The position numbers were made by a program, and so were the translations under genes. From positions 49,602 through 113,601 of the forward strand of contig DASZBS010000092.1 in NCBI GenBank assembly GCA_035943995.1: a stretch of 64,000 bases of DNA, read 5' to 3'. The notes beneath the pieces are model-generated. The model was not told where the DNA came from. It saw nothing but the letters and a program-made list of their open reading frames with translations, and searched no databases. Of the stretch, positions 1-7,455 are shown piece by piece. Source of the stretch: Vulcanimicrobium sp035943995. Its GTDB lineage: Bacteria; Vulcanimicrobiota; Vulcanimicrobiia; Vulcanimicrobiales; Vulcanimicrobiaceae. Position 1 is the stretch's first letter. Each line of letters begins with the position of its first letter.

Positions 1-232
1 TGCCGTTGGTGGACGGCGAGATGAACTTCGGGCGGCGCACGCCGCTCGAGCTGCCGCGCCCGGCGGTCGTGCCGCCGATGATGACGGTGACCTTCACCGA
101 TTCGGGCGTGCCGGCGGACTTCACCGGCACGTCGGGCGTCCGCGGCGTCGAGAGCGCTCCGCCGCCCCCGCCACATCCAGCTAAAAACATCGCCGCGACT
201 GCGGCCGCCAACATTCTACGCAACGAACTCAT
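1..232 (-). CDS. Lipoprotein, N-terminal part (runs off left edge)
   Basis: The first 77 residues are seen. They begin with a classic lipoprotein signal: Arg residues at 5-6, a hydrophobic core, and the lipobox LAGC at residues 17-20, followed by a poly-Gly spacer. The mature part is Ser/Thr/Pro/Gly rich and ends at the edge with RRPKFISPSTNG. The start is the ATG at 230-232. The protein would be lipidated and held on the outer face of a membrane. Function unknown. The Gly-rich post-lipobox spacer looks like that of the two phosphoesterase lipoproteins at 55.5-58.3 kb, but no catalytic motif is visible here. The opposite-strand reading frame over this stretch is Arg/Pro-rich noise. Confidence 0.75.
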   Translation of the reverse strand, partial: MSSLRRMLAAAVAAMFLAGCGGGGGALSTPRTPDVPVKSAGTPESVKVTVIIGGTTAGRGSSSGVRRPKFISPSTNG

Positions 233-458
233 CCTCGGTCGACACCGGCGACAGGAAGCGAACGCACGCCGCCCCGGTCCGGGCAAGCGATCGCAAAGAA
301 TGGCGAGCCGGAAAGCTCGCCGGCCGTAGTTGTAGCACGGGCCGGGCGTCGCGCCCTAGGCCGAACCCCTCGCGAACTGTATTCGCGCGGTTAAGAATGC
401 GAAAATCTGCTCGATTCCATAGGGCAATCGTCCGATAACGCTAGCTTTCCGGCGGCGC

Positions 459-2903
459 CTAGAAGCGCACCAAGAACGACCGCAGCGCGAACGGGCCTAG
501 GTCGAAGACGAGGTCCTCCTGGATGATCTCGGCCTCGCCCGAGACGGGCCGCTCCACGGCGTCGACCGCGATCGCCGTCCGCATCCGGCCGCCGCAGCGC
601 AGCGCCACGCGATGCCGCCCGCCGTCGCACTCGCGCACGCGCACGACGACGCCGCTCGCGTCGTCCGCCGGGTACGTCGCGACGATGAGCACCGACTCGT
701 TCTCGCACGTGAACAGCCGCACGCGGTCCTCTTCGGCGTAGGTTCTCCACGCGTGCTCGAGCGCGGCGACCGTCGCGCCCGACGTCGGGACGAACGCGTA
801 CTCTAGTTGCTGCTCGCCGCGGTCCGCCAGCGGGTCCGGCCAGCGCGGCGAGCGCAACAGCGACGTCCCCAACCGCACGCCGCCGTTGTTGAGCCCGACG
901 CCGCTCCAGCCGTAAAGATCCGGGCTGAACACCGCGAGACCGTGCGCACCATCGTCGACGTGCGCCCAGCGCTGCGCGGGCACTTCGAACATCGCGCGCT
1001 CCGCGTCGGTGGACGGGAACGCGGTGCGCACGAGCGTCCCGTGCGGCTGGCCGTAGCGCACGTCGCGCGCGTCGAGCGCGATGCGGTGCTCGGCGCGCAA
1101 CAGCACGTGGTCCTCGTGCCAGCTCGCCGCGATCTCGACGCGCAGCCACGGCTCGTCCTCGTACAGCGCGATCCGCATCGACAGCGCCGACGACTTGCCC
1201 ACGCGCAGGTGCGCGACGAGCGCGCCGCCTTCGACGGCCGCGCCCGCGGGCCGCACGGGCACGGGCTTGCGCGCGTAGCTCGCGTCGATGTTCCACGCAT
1301 CCCATTTCTTCGGCCGGTCGGCGTACGCGGCGATGCCGTTGGCGACCGCGACGAGGTTCGGGCTGTCCGCGCCGGCGAGCTCGACGATCGTGCCGTCGCT
1401 GCGCACGCGCGCGCGGACGTACGGGTTTTCGAACACCCACGCGTCGTCGTCGCGAACCGGCTCGAGCGTGCGCGGCGGCACGACTCGCAGATCGCTGCGC
1501 GGGAGCAGCGACACCGCGGCCGCGGCGACGCGCGCGGCGATCGCGAACGCGCGGTCGTACTCGGAGTGCACGTCGGTGTACACTGCGCCGATCGCCGTGC
1601 CCGGGATGACGTCGTGGAACTGCGCGCGCAGCACGATGCGCCAGGCGCTGCGCAGATCGTCGGTCAGCGAACGCCGCACCGTCTCCGGTGCGCGGACCGC
1701 GATGCACCACGCCGCCAGTTCCTCCGCGTGCGCGAGCGTGCGCTCGAGCGCCGCGTTGCGCGACTTGACGTCGTGATGCGTGGTGTACGTGCCGCGGTGC
1801 GTCTCGAGGTACAGCTCGCCGCAGTACTCCGGCAGCGCGCTCGCCGCCACGTCGTGCTCGAACCAGTCCGACACGCGCGTCCAGCCGCGCGAGCCCTCGC
1901 CCACGCGCGCCAGATCGGCGTCGGTCGCGCCCCCGCCGCCGTCGCCGTAGCCCACGATCAGCATCTCGTCGCGCGCGCTCGCCGCGGCGAGCCGCTTGGC
2001 ATCGAGATTGCCGTCGTAGCTGTCGATGACCGCGGCGATCAGCGCGGAGCCGTCGTCGCCGGTCCAGCGGAAGCGCGGGTACGGCCAGCGCGTCGTCTCG
2101 TTCCACTGCAATTTCGTGGTCGCGAAGTACGGTACGCCCGCGTGCGCGGCGAGCGTCGGAAACGTCGACGGAAAACCGAACGTGTCGGGCAGCCACGCGA
2201 CGTCCGGCGCGATGCCGAGGTTGTCGCGCGTCCAGCGGATGCCGTGCGCGAACTGGCGCAGCACCGACTCGCCGCTGGGCGCGTGCAGGTCCGCCTCCAC
2301 CCACAACGTCGCGACGCTCGCGTCCCACCCGCCCGCGGCGTGCGCGCGGATGCGCTCGCCCAGATCGCGGTCGCCGCGAAACGCCCACGCGTACAGCTGC
2401 GGCTGGCTCTGCGCGAACACAAAACTTGAATCGTTCTCGATCTCGCGCAACGCGGTCGCGAACGTGCGCAGCGCTTTGCGGTGCGTCGCGTCGTACGTCC
2501 ACAGCCACGCGACGTCGAGGTGCGCGTGCCCGACGAGCGGGACATCGATCCGCTCGCCCGCGGGCGCACCGTCGCGAGTCTCGATCTCGAGGTGCGCGTG
2601 CGGTTTTTGCGCCGCGCGCGCGAGCATCAGCCGCCAGCGCATGCCGTCGCCGTCAGGCAGCCCCGCGACCGGCAGCGAGCGGCGCTCGACCTCGAGCACG
2701 ACATCGTGCGGCCCGGGGAGCGGCGGCAGGTCGATCGCGCCGTGCATGCCGTCGAACGCGCCGCGCACCACGCCGTCGATGCGCAGCAGGGCACCGGTGC
2801 GGGTGGGGTAGCGCAGCCGCAGCGGGCCGTCGGGGAACGCCGCGTGCGCGACGAGCGTGACGGTCGCCTCGTCCGCGCCGCGCTGGGCGAGACGAACGCG
2901 CAT
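459..2903 (-). CDS. Glycoside hydrolase family 38 alpha-mannosidase
   Basis: An 814-residue protein. It hydrolyses terminal alpha-linked mannose by a zinc-dependent retaining mechanism. The GH38 zinc site is visible as GHAHLDVAWLW (His128 and Asp130), and the catalytic nucleophile lies in WLPDTFG (Asp240). Downstream come the substrate-site block HRGTYTTHHDVKSRN and a long beta-rich C-terminal half typical of the family. No signal peptide is seen, so it is probably cytoplasmic. The frame stays open 117 codons further upstream, but that part is the antisense-looking shadow of the next gene. The ATG at 2901-2903 overlaps that gene's stop as TGATG, which supports translational coupling. The exact linkage preference cannot be read from sequence. 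Confidence 0.92.
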   Translation of the reverse strand: MRVRLAQRGADEATVTLVAHAAFPDGPLRLRYPTRTGALLRIDGVVRGAFDGMHGAIDLPPLPGPHDVVLEVERRSLPVAGLPDGDGMRWRLMLARAAQKPHAHLEIETRDGAPAGERIDVPLVGHAHLDVAWLWTYDATHRKALRTFATALREIENDSSFVFAQSQPQLYAWAFRGDRDLGERIRAHAAGGWDASVATLWVEADLHAPSGESVLRQFAHGIRWTRDNLGIAPDVAWLPDTFGFPSTFPTLAAHAGVPYFATTKLQWNETTRWPYPRFRWTGDDGSALIAAVIDSYDGNLDAKRLAAASARDEMLIVGYGDGGGGATDADLARVGEGSRGWTRVSDWFEHDVAASALPEYCGELYLETHRGTYTTHHDVKSRNAALERTLAHAEELAAWCIAVRAPETVRRSLTDDLRSAWRIVLRAQFHDVIPGTAIGAVYTDVHSEYDRAFAIAARVAAAAVSLLPRSDLRVVPPRTLEPVRDDDAWVFENPYVRARVRSDGTIVELAGADSPNLVAVANGIAAYADRPKKWDAWNIDASYARKPVPVRPAGAAVEGGALVAHLRVGKSSALSMRIALYEDEPWLRVEIAASWHEDHVLLRAEHRIALDARDVRYGQPHGTLVRTAFPSTDAERAMFEVPAQRWAHVDDGAHGLAVFSPDLYGWSGVGLNNGGVRLGTSLLRSPRWPDPLADRGEQQLEYAFVPTSGATVAALEHAWRTYAEEDRVRLFTCENESVLIVATYPADDASGVVVRVRECDGGRHRVALRCGGRMRTAIAVDAVERPVSGEAEIIQEDLVFDLGPFALRSFLVRF

Positions 2904-3304
2904 CAGAGCGTCGCGGTCAGCCGGTCGTTCGCGCTCGTACAGTTCGCGCGCGGCGCGTTCTTCGAATCGAGCACGTAGCGGAACTCCACGACGAACGGCG
3001 CGCGGTTGCGCTCGTGCGGCAACTGCACGCGAAACGCCGCGGCGTACTTCTCGTTCGCGTCGAGCGGCGGGATCGGCTGCGTGCCGATCACCGCGCCGTC
3101 GCGCGCGAGCGCGAGGTGCTGGCGCGTGAAATTCGGTTGCGGCGCGCTGCCGCGGTTCGTCACGTCGATGGCGACGACGTAGTTGTCGAACGCCTTGTCG
3201 ACGGCGCGCACGACCCGCAGCCGCGGGTTCGCGACCAGCAGATCGGACGGACACGGCGTGGGAGCGGCGGTGGCGACAGCGTAGGCGACGAGCAACGGGA
3301 GCAT
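2903..3304 (-). CDS. Small secreted CARDB-like beta-sandwich protein
   Basis: A 133-residue protein with an N-terminal hydrophobic signal (MLPLLVAYAVATAAPTPC). The rest looks like one Ig-type beta-sandwich: the segments VVRAVDKAFDNYVVAIDVTNRGS and PPLDANEKYAAAFRVQL resemble the CARDB cell-adhesion fold, in which a charged strand, an N-x-G turn and an alternating hydrophobic strand recur. A Cys near each end of the mature domain could form a disulfide. Its stop overlaps the start of the alpha-mannosidase, and the alpha/beta hydrolase stop lies only 9 bp upstream, so it sits inside an operon. Its role is unknown; a secreted binding or structural module is the best guess. Confidence 0.7.
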   Translation of the reverse strand: MLPLLVAYAVATAAPTPCPSDLLVANPRLRVVRAVDKAFDNYVVAIDVTNRGSAPQPNFTRQHLALARDGAVIGTQPIPPLDANEKYAAAFRVQLPHERNRAPFVVEFRYVLDSKNAPRANCTSANDRLTATL

Positions 3305-3313
3305 CAGCCCTCT

Positions 3314-4204
3314 TCAGTTGGCGCGCAGATGCGCCCGCACCCGCTCGGCGACGACGTCGGGCCGCTCGCGCTGCACGAAATGCCCGCTGCCCGCGACGAG
3401 CTCGACGCGATACGGTCCGGTGAAGAGCGCCTCCTTGCCGTCGGAGCTCGACGGGAGCGTCGCACCGTCGTCGCGTCCCATCAGCGTCAGCGTCGGCACC
3501 GCGATCGGCGGGACGCGGGCGAGCGCTTCGCGATCCTCCGCATACGCGGGGGCGTCCGGCGCGAAACCCCAGCGCTGCCGGTACGACGAGAGCACGACGG
3601 CGAGAAAATCCGGGTTCGCGAACGACGCGGCGGTGGCGTCGTACTCAGCTTCGTCAAAGCGCCAGTTCGGCGACCAGTACCTCCACAGCGCGCGGCAGAA
3701 CGCGTGCGCGTTCGTCGCGAGCTCGGCCTCGCCGCGCGGCGTCGCGAAGTACCACTGGTACCAGTAGGCGCGCGTCTGGTCGATCGGCATCGTCTGCGCC
3801 GCGTGGTTCGTGCCGTACGCGACCGCAAGCGCCGTCAGCGAGCGGAAGCGTTCCGGCGCGAGCGCGGCCGCGGCGTAGCCGGCGCGCGCACCCCAATCGT
3901 GTCCGGCGAAGTGAAAGCGCGCGATCCCCAGCGCGTCGGCGAGCGCGAGCACGTCGCGCGCGAGCGCGGCGACCTCGCCGGTGCGCTCGGCGCCGTCGAC
4001 GAACCGCGTCGGGCCGAAGCCGCGCACGAACGGCGCGATCGTGCGGTAACCGTCGGCCGCGAGCGCGGTTGCGAGACGGTCCCACGTGCGCGCATCGTCG
4101 GGGAAGCCGTGCACCAGCAGTACGGGTGTTCCGTCGCGCGGCCCGCGTTCGGCGTACGCGACGCGCAAATCGCGCGTCGTCGCGATGCGGTAGTCTTCGC
4201 TCAC
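3314..4204 (-). CDS. Alpha/beta hydrolase, epoxide hydrolase or dehalogenase type
   Basis: A 296-residue alpha/beta hydrolase. The oxyanion-hole motif HGFPDD is at residues 32-37, the nucleophile elbow is GHDWG (Asp103), the acid is in GRDDG (Asp245/246) and the catalytic His is in GSGHF (His275). An Asp nucleophile with HGFP is the signature of soluble epoxide hydrolases and haloacetate dehalogenases rather than of Ser esterases. Several Tyr residues in the cap (around 147-152) could act as the epoxide-polarising pair, which favours epoxide hydrolase. The GTG start at 4204 overlaps the stop of the upstream gene as GTGA, so the two are translationally coupled. The substrate is unknown. Confidence 0.85.
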   Translation of the reverse strand: MSEDYRIATTRDLRVAYAERGPRDGTPVLLVHGFPDDARTWDRLATALAADGYRTIAPFVRGFGPTRFVDGAERTGEVAALARDVLALADALGIARFHFAGHDWGARAGYAAAALAPERFRSLTALAVAYGTNHAAQTMPIDQTRAYWYQWYFATPRGEAELATNAHAFCRALWRYWSPNWRFDEAEYDATAASFANPDFLAVVLSSYRQRWGFAPDAPAYAEDREALARVPPIAVPTLTLMGRDDGATLPSSSDGKEALFTGPYRVELVAGSGHFVQRERPDVVAERVRAHLRAN

Positions 4205-5295
4205 GCCGTCTCGCCGTCGTAGTAGTCGAGCTGCGGATGGTCGCGCACGAGCGTGTCGCTGGCTTCGACGACGAACTTGCGCGAGTCGGGATAGAAGCAC
4301 GCGTCGCCGGGATCCGTGTTCGCGATCATCAGCACGAGCGCTTCTTCGTCCGCGTCGTTCCAGAGCTTGTGCGCGCCGCGCGGATCGGTCGCGAACGCAA
4401 CGCAGTCGCCCGGCCGCAGCACGAACGTCCCGCGCGGCGTGCGCAGCGTCGGCGTCCCGCGCATCACGACGAACAACTCTTCCTCGCGCGTGTGCCAATG
4501 GTACGGGCAGAACGCCTCACCGCGCGCCAGCCGCGTCGCGCCGTAACCGAGCTTCTCCGCGCCGATGAGGCGCCCGGCGTCGACCCACGTCGCCGTGAAC
4601 GGCGCGGGGTCGTTCGGGCCCTTCGCATACAACACTTCGTCGAAGAGGTTGATGCGATTCACGAACACGCCTTCGCGCGCGTCGAGCATCGCGCCGATGA
4701 CGTCGTGCGCGTTGCCGAACACGCACGCGCCGTCGCCGACCAGCAAGTGGTCGATCGAATACGCGCGCAGCATGCGCGCCGACAGCGCGGCGCGCTGTGG
4801 ATCGGCGAGCTTCGCATCGGGCATCAGCGTGAGCGCGCCCGCCGGCGTGCCCCACAAGGCATCGCCGACGATCGCGGTGCGCCGCGCCTGGTCGTAGAGC
4901 GCGATCTCGCCGGCCGTCTTGAAACCGTCGAGCCCGACGACGGTCCAGCCGAAGACGGTTTCGCCGGGCACCACGGTGCGGTCGACAGGGTGCTGCAACA
5001 GCGGCGCGTCGAGCGCGCTTGCGATCACCCGCGCGCCGGTCGCTCCGGCGACGTCTTTCGTGAAGCGCTCGTGATCGCGGTTGGTGACGAGCACCGCCGC
5101 GACGCCGCGCTCGCGCAGCTCGGCAAGCGTCTCGTCGTCGGGCTCGACCGGGTCGACGACGAGATTGCCGTCCTTCGTCTCGACGAAGAAGCCGTTGAAG
5201 TCGAGCCCGCGATCGGGCTGCCAGCGTGACCAGGACCACACGCCGGGGGCGACCGTTTTCCGCATCCCCGCAAGTCCGCCGGGAAACGGTCGCAT
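4201..5295 (-). CDS. Metallo-beta-lactamase-fold domain fused to a cupin
   Basis: A 364-residue two-domain protein. Residues about 12-210 have the metallo-beta-lactamase fold layout (NGFFVETKDGNLVVDPV, then VGDALWG), but the metal motif HxHxDH is reduced to TNRDHE at 71-76, keeping only the Asp-His pair. Residues about 240-350 form a cupin with an intact metal set: YHWH plus EEELFVVMRG (His266, His268, Glu273) and a later His at 309. The N-terminal domain may therefore be structural or bind one metal, while the cupin keeps a likely metal site. The ATG directly follows the stop of the EamA permease (TGA ATG). An internal Met11 is an alternative start. Substrate unknown. Confidence 0.75.
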   Translation of the reverse strand: MRPFPGGLAGMRKTVAPGVWSWSRWQPDRGLDFNGFFVETKDGNLVVDPVEPDDETLAELRERGVAAVLVTNRDHERFTKDVAGATGARVIASALDAPLLQHPVDRTVVPGETVFGWTVVGLDGFKTAGEIALYDQARRTAIVGDALWGTPAGALTLMPDAKLADPQRAALSARMLRAYSIDHLLVGDGACVFGNAHDVIGAMLDAREGVFVNRINLFDEVLYAKGPNDPAPFTATWVDAGRLIGAEKLGYGATRLARGEAFCPYHWHTREEELFVVMRGTPTLRTPRGTFVLRPGDCVAFATDPRGAHKLWNDADEEALVLMIANTDPGDACFYPDSRKFVVEASDTLVRDHPQLDYYDGETA

Positions 5296-6210
5296 TCATT
5301 TGTGCCGAGCGAAGATGCGCCCGTCGATCGCCGCCAGGCCCACGAACACCACGAGCATCCCCGCGACGCTGCTGGGCGCAAGCCGTTCGCCCAGCGCGAA
5401 CGTGCCGAGCAGCAGCGCGCTGACCGGGACGAGGAACGTGACCGACGCGGCGTTGGTCGCGCCCGCGACCGCGATGAGGCGGAAGTACAAGACATACGCG
5501 AGCGCCGTGCTCGGGATCGCCAAGCCCAGCCACGCGGCCCACGTGCCGGCCGACAGGCCGGGCAGGATCGGCCACGGCCGGTCGATCGCGAGCACCAGCG
5601 GCAGCGCCATCACCGTGGAAGCGCAGAGCTGACCGGTGGAGAGCACGAGCGGGTCGATGCCGAGCGCGCGGAAACGGCGGGCGTAGATCGCGCCGCACGC
5701 GTAGACGACCGCGGCGGCGAGGCACGCGAGCTGCGCGAGCGCGACCGCGTTGAACCCGTGCAGCGCGCTGGGTCCCATCATGATCGCGACGCCGCCTAAA
5801 CCGATCGCGATGCCCGCAATCTTCGGCCCCGTGAGCTTTTCGTCGCGCGTGACGGCGTGCGCGATCAACGCGGTGAACAGCGGCGTCGTGGCGTTGTAGA
5901 TCGCTGCCAAGCCGCTGACGATGTGCGTCTCGCCGAACGCGATGAGGCTGAACGGGAGCACGTTGTTGAGCGCTCCGGTAACGGCGAACGCTGCCCAGAT
6001 GCGCGGCGACGCCGGCAGCCTGCGCCCGGTCGCGAAGAGCACGGGCAGCAGCACGACCGCGCCCGCGAGCACCCGCCCGAACGCGATCGTGAACGGCGGC
6101 AGCCCCGCGTCGTCGAGCACCTTGTAGAAAAAGAACGCCGCGCCCCACAGCACGGAGAGCGCGAGCAAGGAAGCCCATTCGGCGGGGCCCATGGAGCGCA
6201 CGGACGGCAT
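5296..6210 (-). CDS. EamA/DMT-family inner-membrane transporter
   Basis: A 304-residue polytopic membrane protein with about ten hydrophobic segments arranged as two EamA repeats of five. Examples are LLALSVLWGAAFFFYKVL near the start and the AWLGLAIPSTALAYVLYFRL block in the second repeat, which carries the family's typical P-S-x-x-A-Y motif. DMT permeases export or import small metabolites such as amino acids or drugs; the substrate is not predictable. The ATG at 6210 is preferred because the open frame upstream encodes a low-complexity, non-membrane stretch. It heads the leftward gene run and is divergent from the S66 peptidase gene, with 125 bp between them for promoters. Confidence 0.88.
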   Translation of the reverse strand: MPSVRSMGPAEWASLLALSVLWGAAFFFYKVLDDAGLPPFTIAFGRVLAGAVVLLPVLFATGRRLPASPRIWAAFAVTGALNNVLPFSLIAFGETHIVSGLAAIYNATTPLFTALIAHAVTRDEKLTGPKIAGIAIGLGGVAIMMGPSALHGFNAVALAQLACLAAAVVYACGAIYARRFRALGIDPLVLSTGQLCASTVMALPLVLAIDRPWPILPGLSAGTWAAWLGLAIPSTALAYVLYFRLIAVAGATNAASVTFLVPVSALLLGTFALGERLAPSSVAGMLVVFVGLAAIDGRIFARHK

Positions 6211-6335
6211 CGGTCCTAGCGTAGCCGATCCGGATGCCGCCGTCACGACGCCGATTGCGCTCGCATTCGCATTCACGTTCGCGCGCGACCGGCACGCGGC
6301 GGAGTTCGCCGCCGTTCTCGCGTAACAATCGCTCG

Positions 6336-7397
6336 ATGACACCGTGGCCCGCTCGCACGATCAAACCGCCCGCGCTGCGGCGCGGCGACCGCGTCGCCGT
6401 GGTGACGCCGTCGTGGGGCGGTCCGGGCACGCAGCCGCAGCGGTACGTGCGCGGGCGGCGCGTGCTCGAAGAACGGTTCGGGCTCGAGGTGGTGGAGATG
6501 CCGCACGCGCTCGACGATCCCGAATCGGTCGCACGCAATCCGCAAGGGCGCGCCGCCGATCTGAACGCCGCGTTCGCGGACCCGTCGATCCGCGCGATCA
6601 TCGCGTCGATCGGCGGCGAAGACTCGGTGCGCGTGTTACCGCACCTCGATCTCGACGCGGTCGCCGCCGACCCGAAGATCTATCTCGGCTACTCCGACTC
6701 GACGTCGATCCATTTCGGCATCCGCAAAGCGGGCGTGACGTCGTTCTACGGGCCCACCGTCATGGCCGGCTTCGCGGAGAACGTCGAGCCGTTCTCGTAC
6801 ACGCTCGACGCCGTGCGCCGCACGCTGTTCGACACTGCGCCCGTCGGCGTCGTCGAACCCAACCGCGCCGGCTGGACCGACGAACATCTGGACTGGGGCG
6901 ATCCGTCGCTGCGCGACCGCCGCCGCGCTTTGAATCCGTCGACCGGGCCGCGCATGCTGCAAGGCCGCGGCATCGCACGCGGCCTGCTGATCGGCGGTTG
7001 CGCGGAAGTGCTCGAGATGCTCAAAGGCACGCCGTGGTGGCCGCCGCTCGACGTGTGGCGCGGCGCGATCTTCTTCTACGAGACCTCGGAAGAGGCGCCC
7101 AAACCGGAGCTGGTGGTGCGCTGGCTGCGCAACTTCGCCTCGCAGGGCATCTTGCGCGTGCTCGGCGGCATCATCGTCGGCCGGCCGTACGCGGTCGCAC
7201 CGGAGAAGCGCCCGGAGTACGATGCCGCCATCGTGCACGCGCTCGACGAAGAAGGCCTCCTCGATCTGCCGGTGCTCGCGAACCTCGACTTCGGCCACAC
7301 CGACCCGATCTTCACGCTACCGTACGGCGTCGTCGCGGAGATCGACTGCGGCGCAGCGACGCTATCGCTGACCGAAAGCGGCGTAGCGCCGCCGTAG
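6336..7397 (+). CDS. S66-family peptidase (LD-carboxypeptidase / MccF-like)
   Basis: A 353-residue serine peptidase of family S66. The nucleophile is Ser120 in LGYSDST, and the Glu and His of the Ser-Glu-His triad are visible as Glu249 (FFYETSEE) and His321 (LDFGHTDP). The early block VAVVTPSWGGPG is the usual N-terminal strand. S66 members either trim L,D-bonds in recycled murein peptides or, as MccF, cleave acyl-sulfamoyl aminoacyl nucleotide antibiotics; the long insertion and GYSDST context lean to the MccF-like branch. No signal peptide, so cytoplasmic. The ATG at 6336 is chosen; the open frame before it is His/Ser/Arg-rich and not conserved-looking. Confidence 0.85.
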   Translation: MTPWPARTIKPPALRRGDRVAVVTPSWGGPGTQPQRYVRGRRVLEERFGLEVVEMPHALDDPESVARNPQGRAADLNAAFADPSIRAIIASIGGEDSVRVLPHLDLDAVAADPKIYLGYSDSTSIHFGIRKAGVTSFYGPTVMAGFAENVEPFSYTLDAVRRTLFDTAPVGVVEPNRAGWTDEHLDWGDPSLRDRRRALNPSTGPRMLQGRGIARGLLIGGCAEVLEMLKGTPWWPPLDVWRGAIFFYETSEEAPKPELVVRWLRNFASQGILRVLGGIIVGRPYAVAPEKRPEYDAAIVHALDEEGLLDLPVLANLDFGHTDPIFTLPYGVVAEIDCGAATLSLTESGVAPP

Positions 7398-7400
7398 TGT

Positions 7401-7423
7401 CACCCTGAGCTTGTCGCAGGGTG
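7401..7423. terminator. Hairpin between convergent genes, CACCCTG/CAGGGTG repeat
   Basis: A 7-bp stem (CACCCTG, 9-nt loop, CAGGGTG) starts 4 bp after the stop of the S66 peptidase gene and lies between two convergent genes, so it could terminate from either side. No T-run follows. The unit TGTCACCCTGAGCTTGTCG resembles a dispersed extragenic repeat rather than a one-off terminator and shares its CCTGAG core with the repeat found inside livG and glmU. Confidence 0.5.
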
Positions 7424-7455
7424 CGCCACGATCACGCGTACCGCGTCGTCCCGCG

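Noticed and set aside
6..329. 107-residue rightward ORF at the left edge
   Set aside because: Pro/Arg-rich composition and antisense to a clear lipoprotein start on the other strand.
391..2508. Very long Arg-rich ORFs antisense or out of frame to many genes
   Set aside because: They arise from the high GC of the third codon positions; they lack domain motifs and always overlap a gene with clear motifs.
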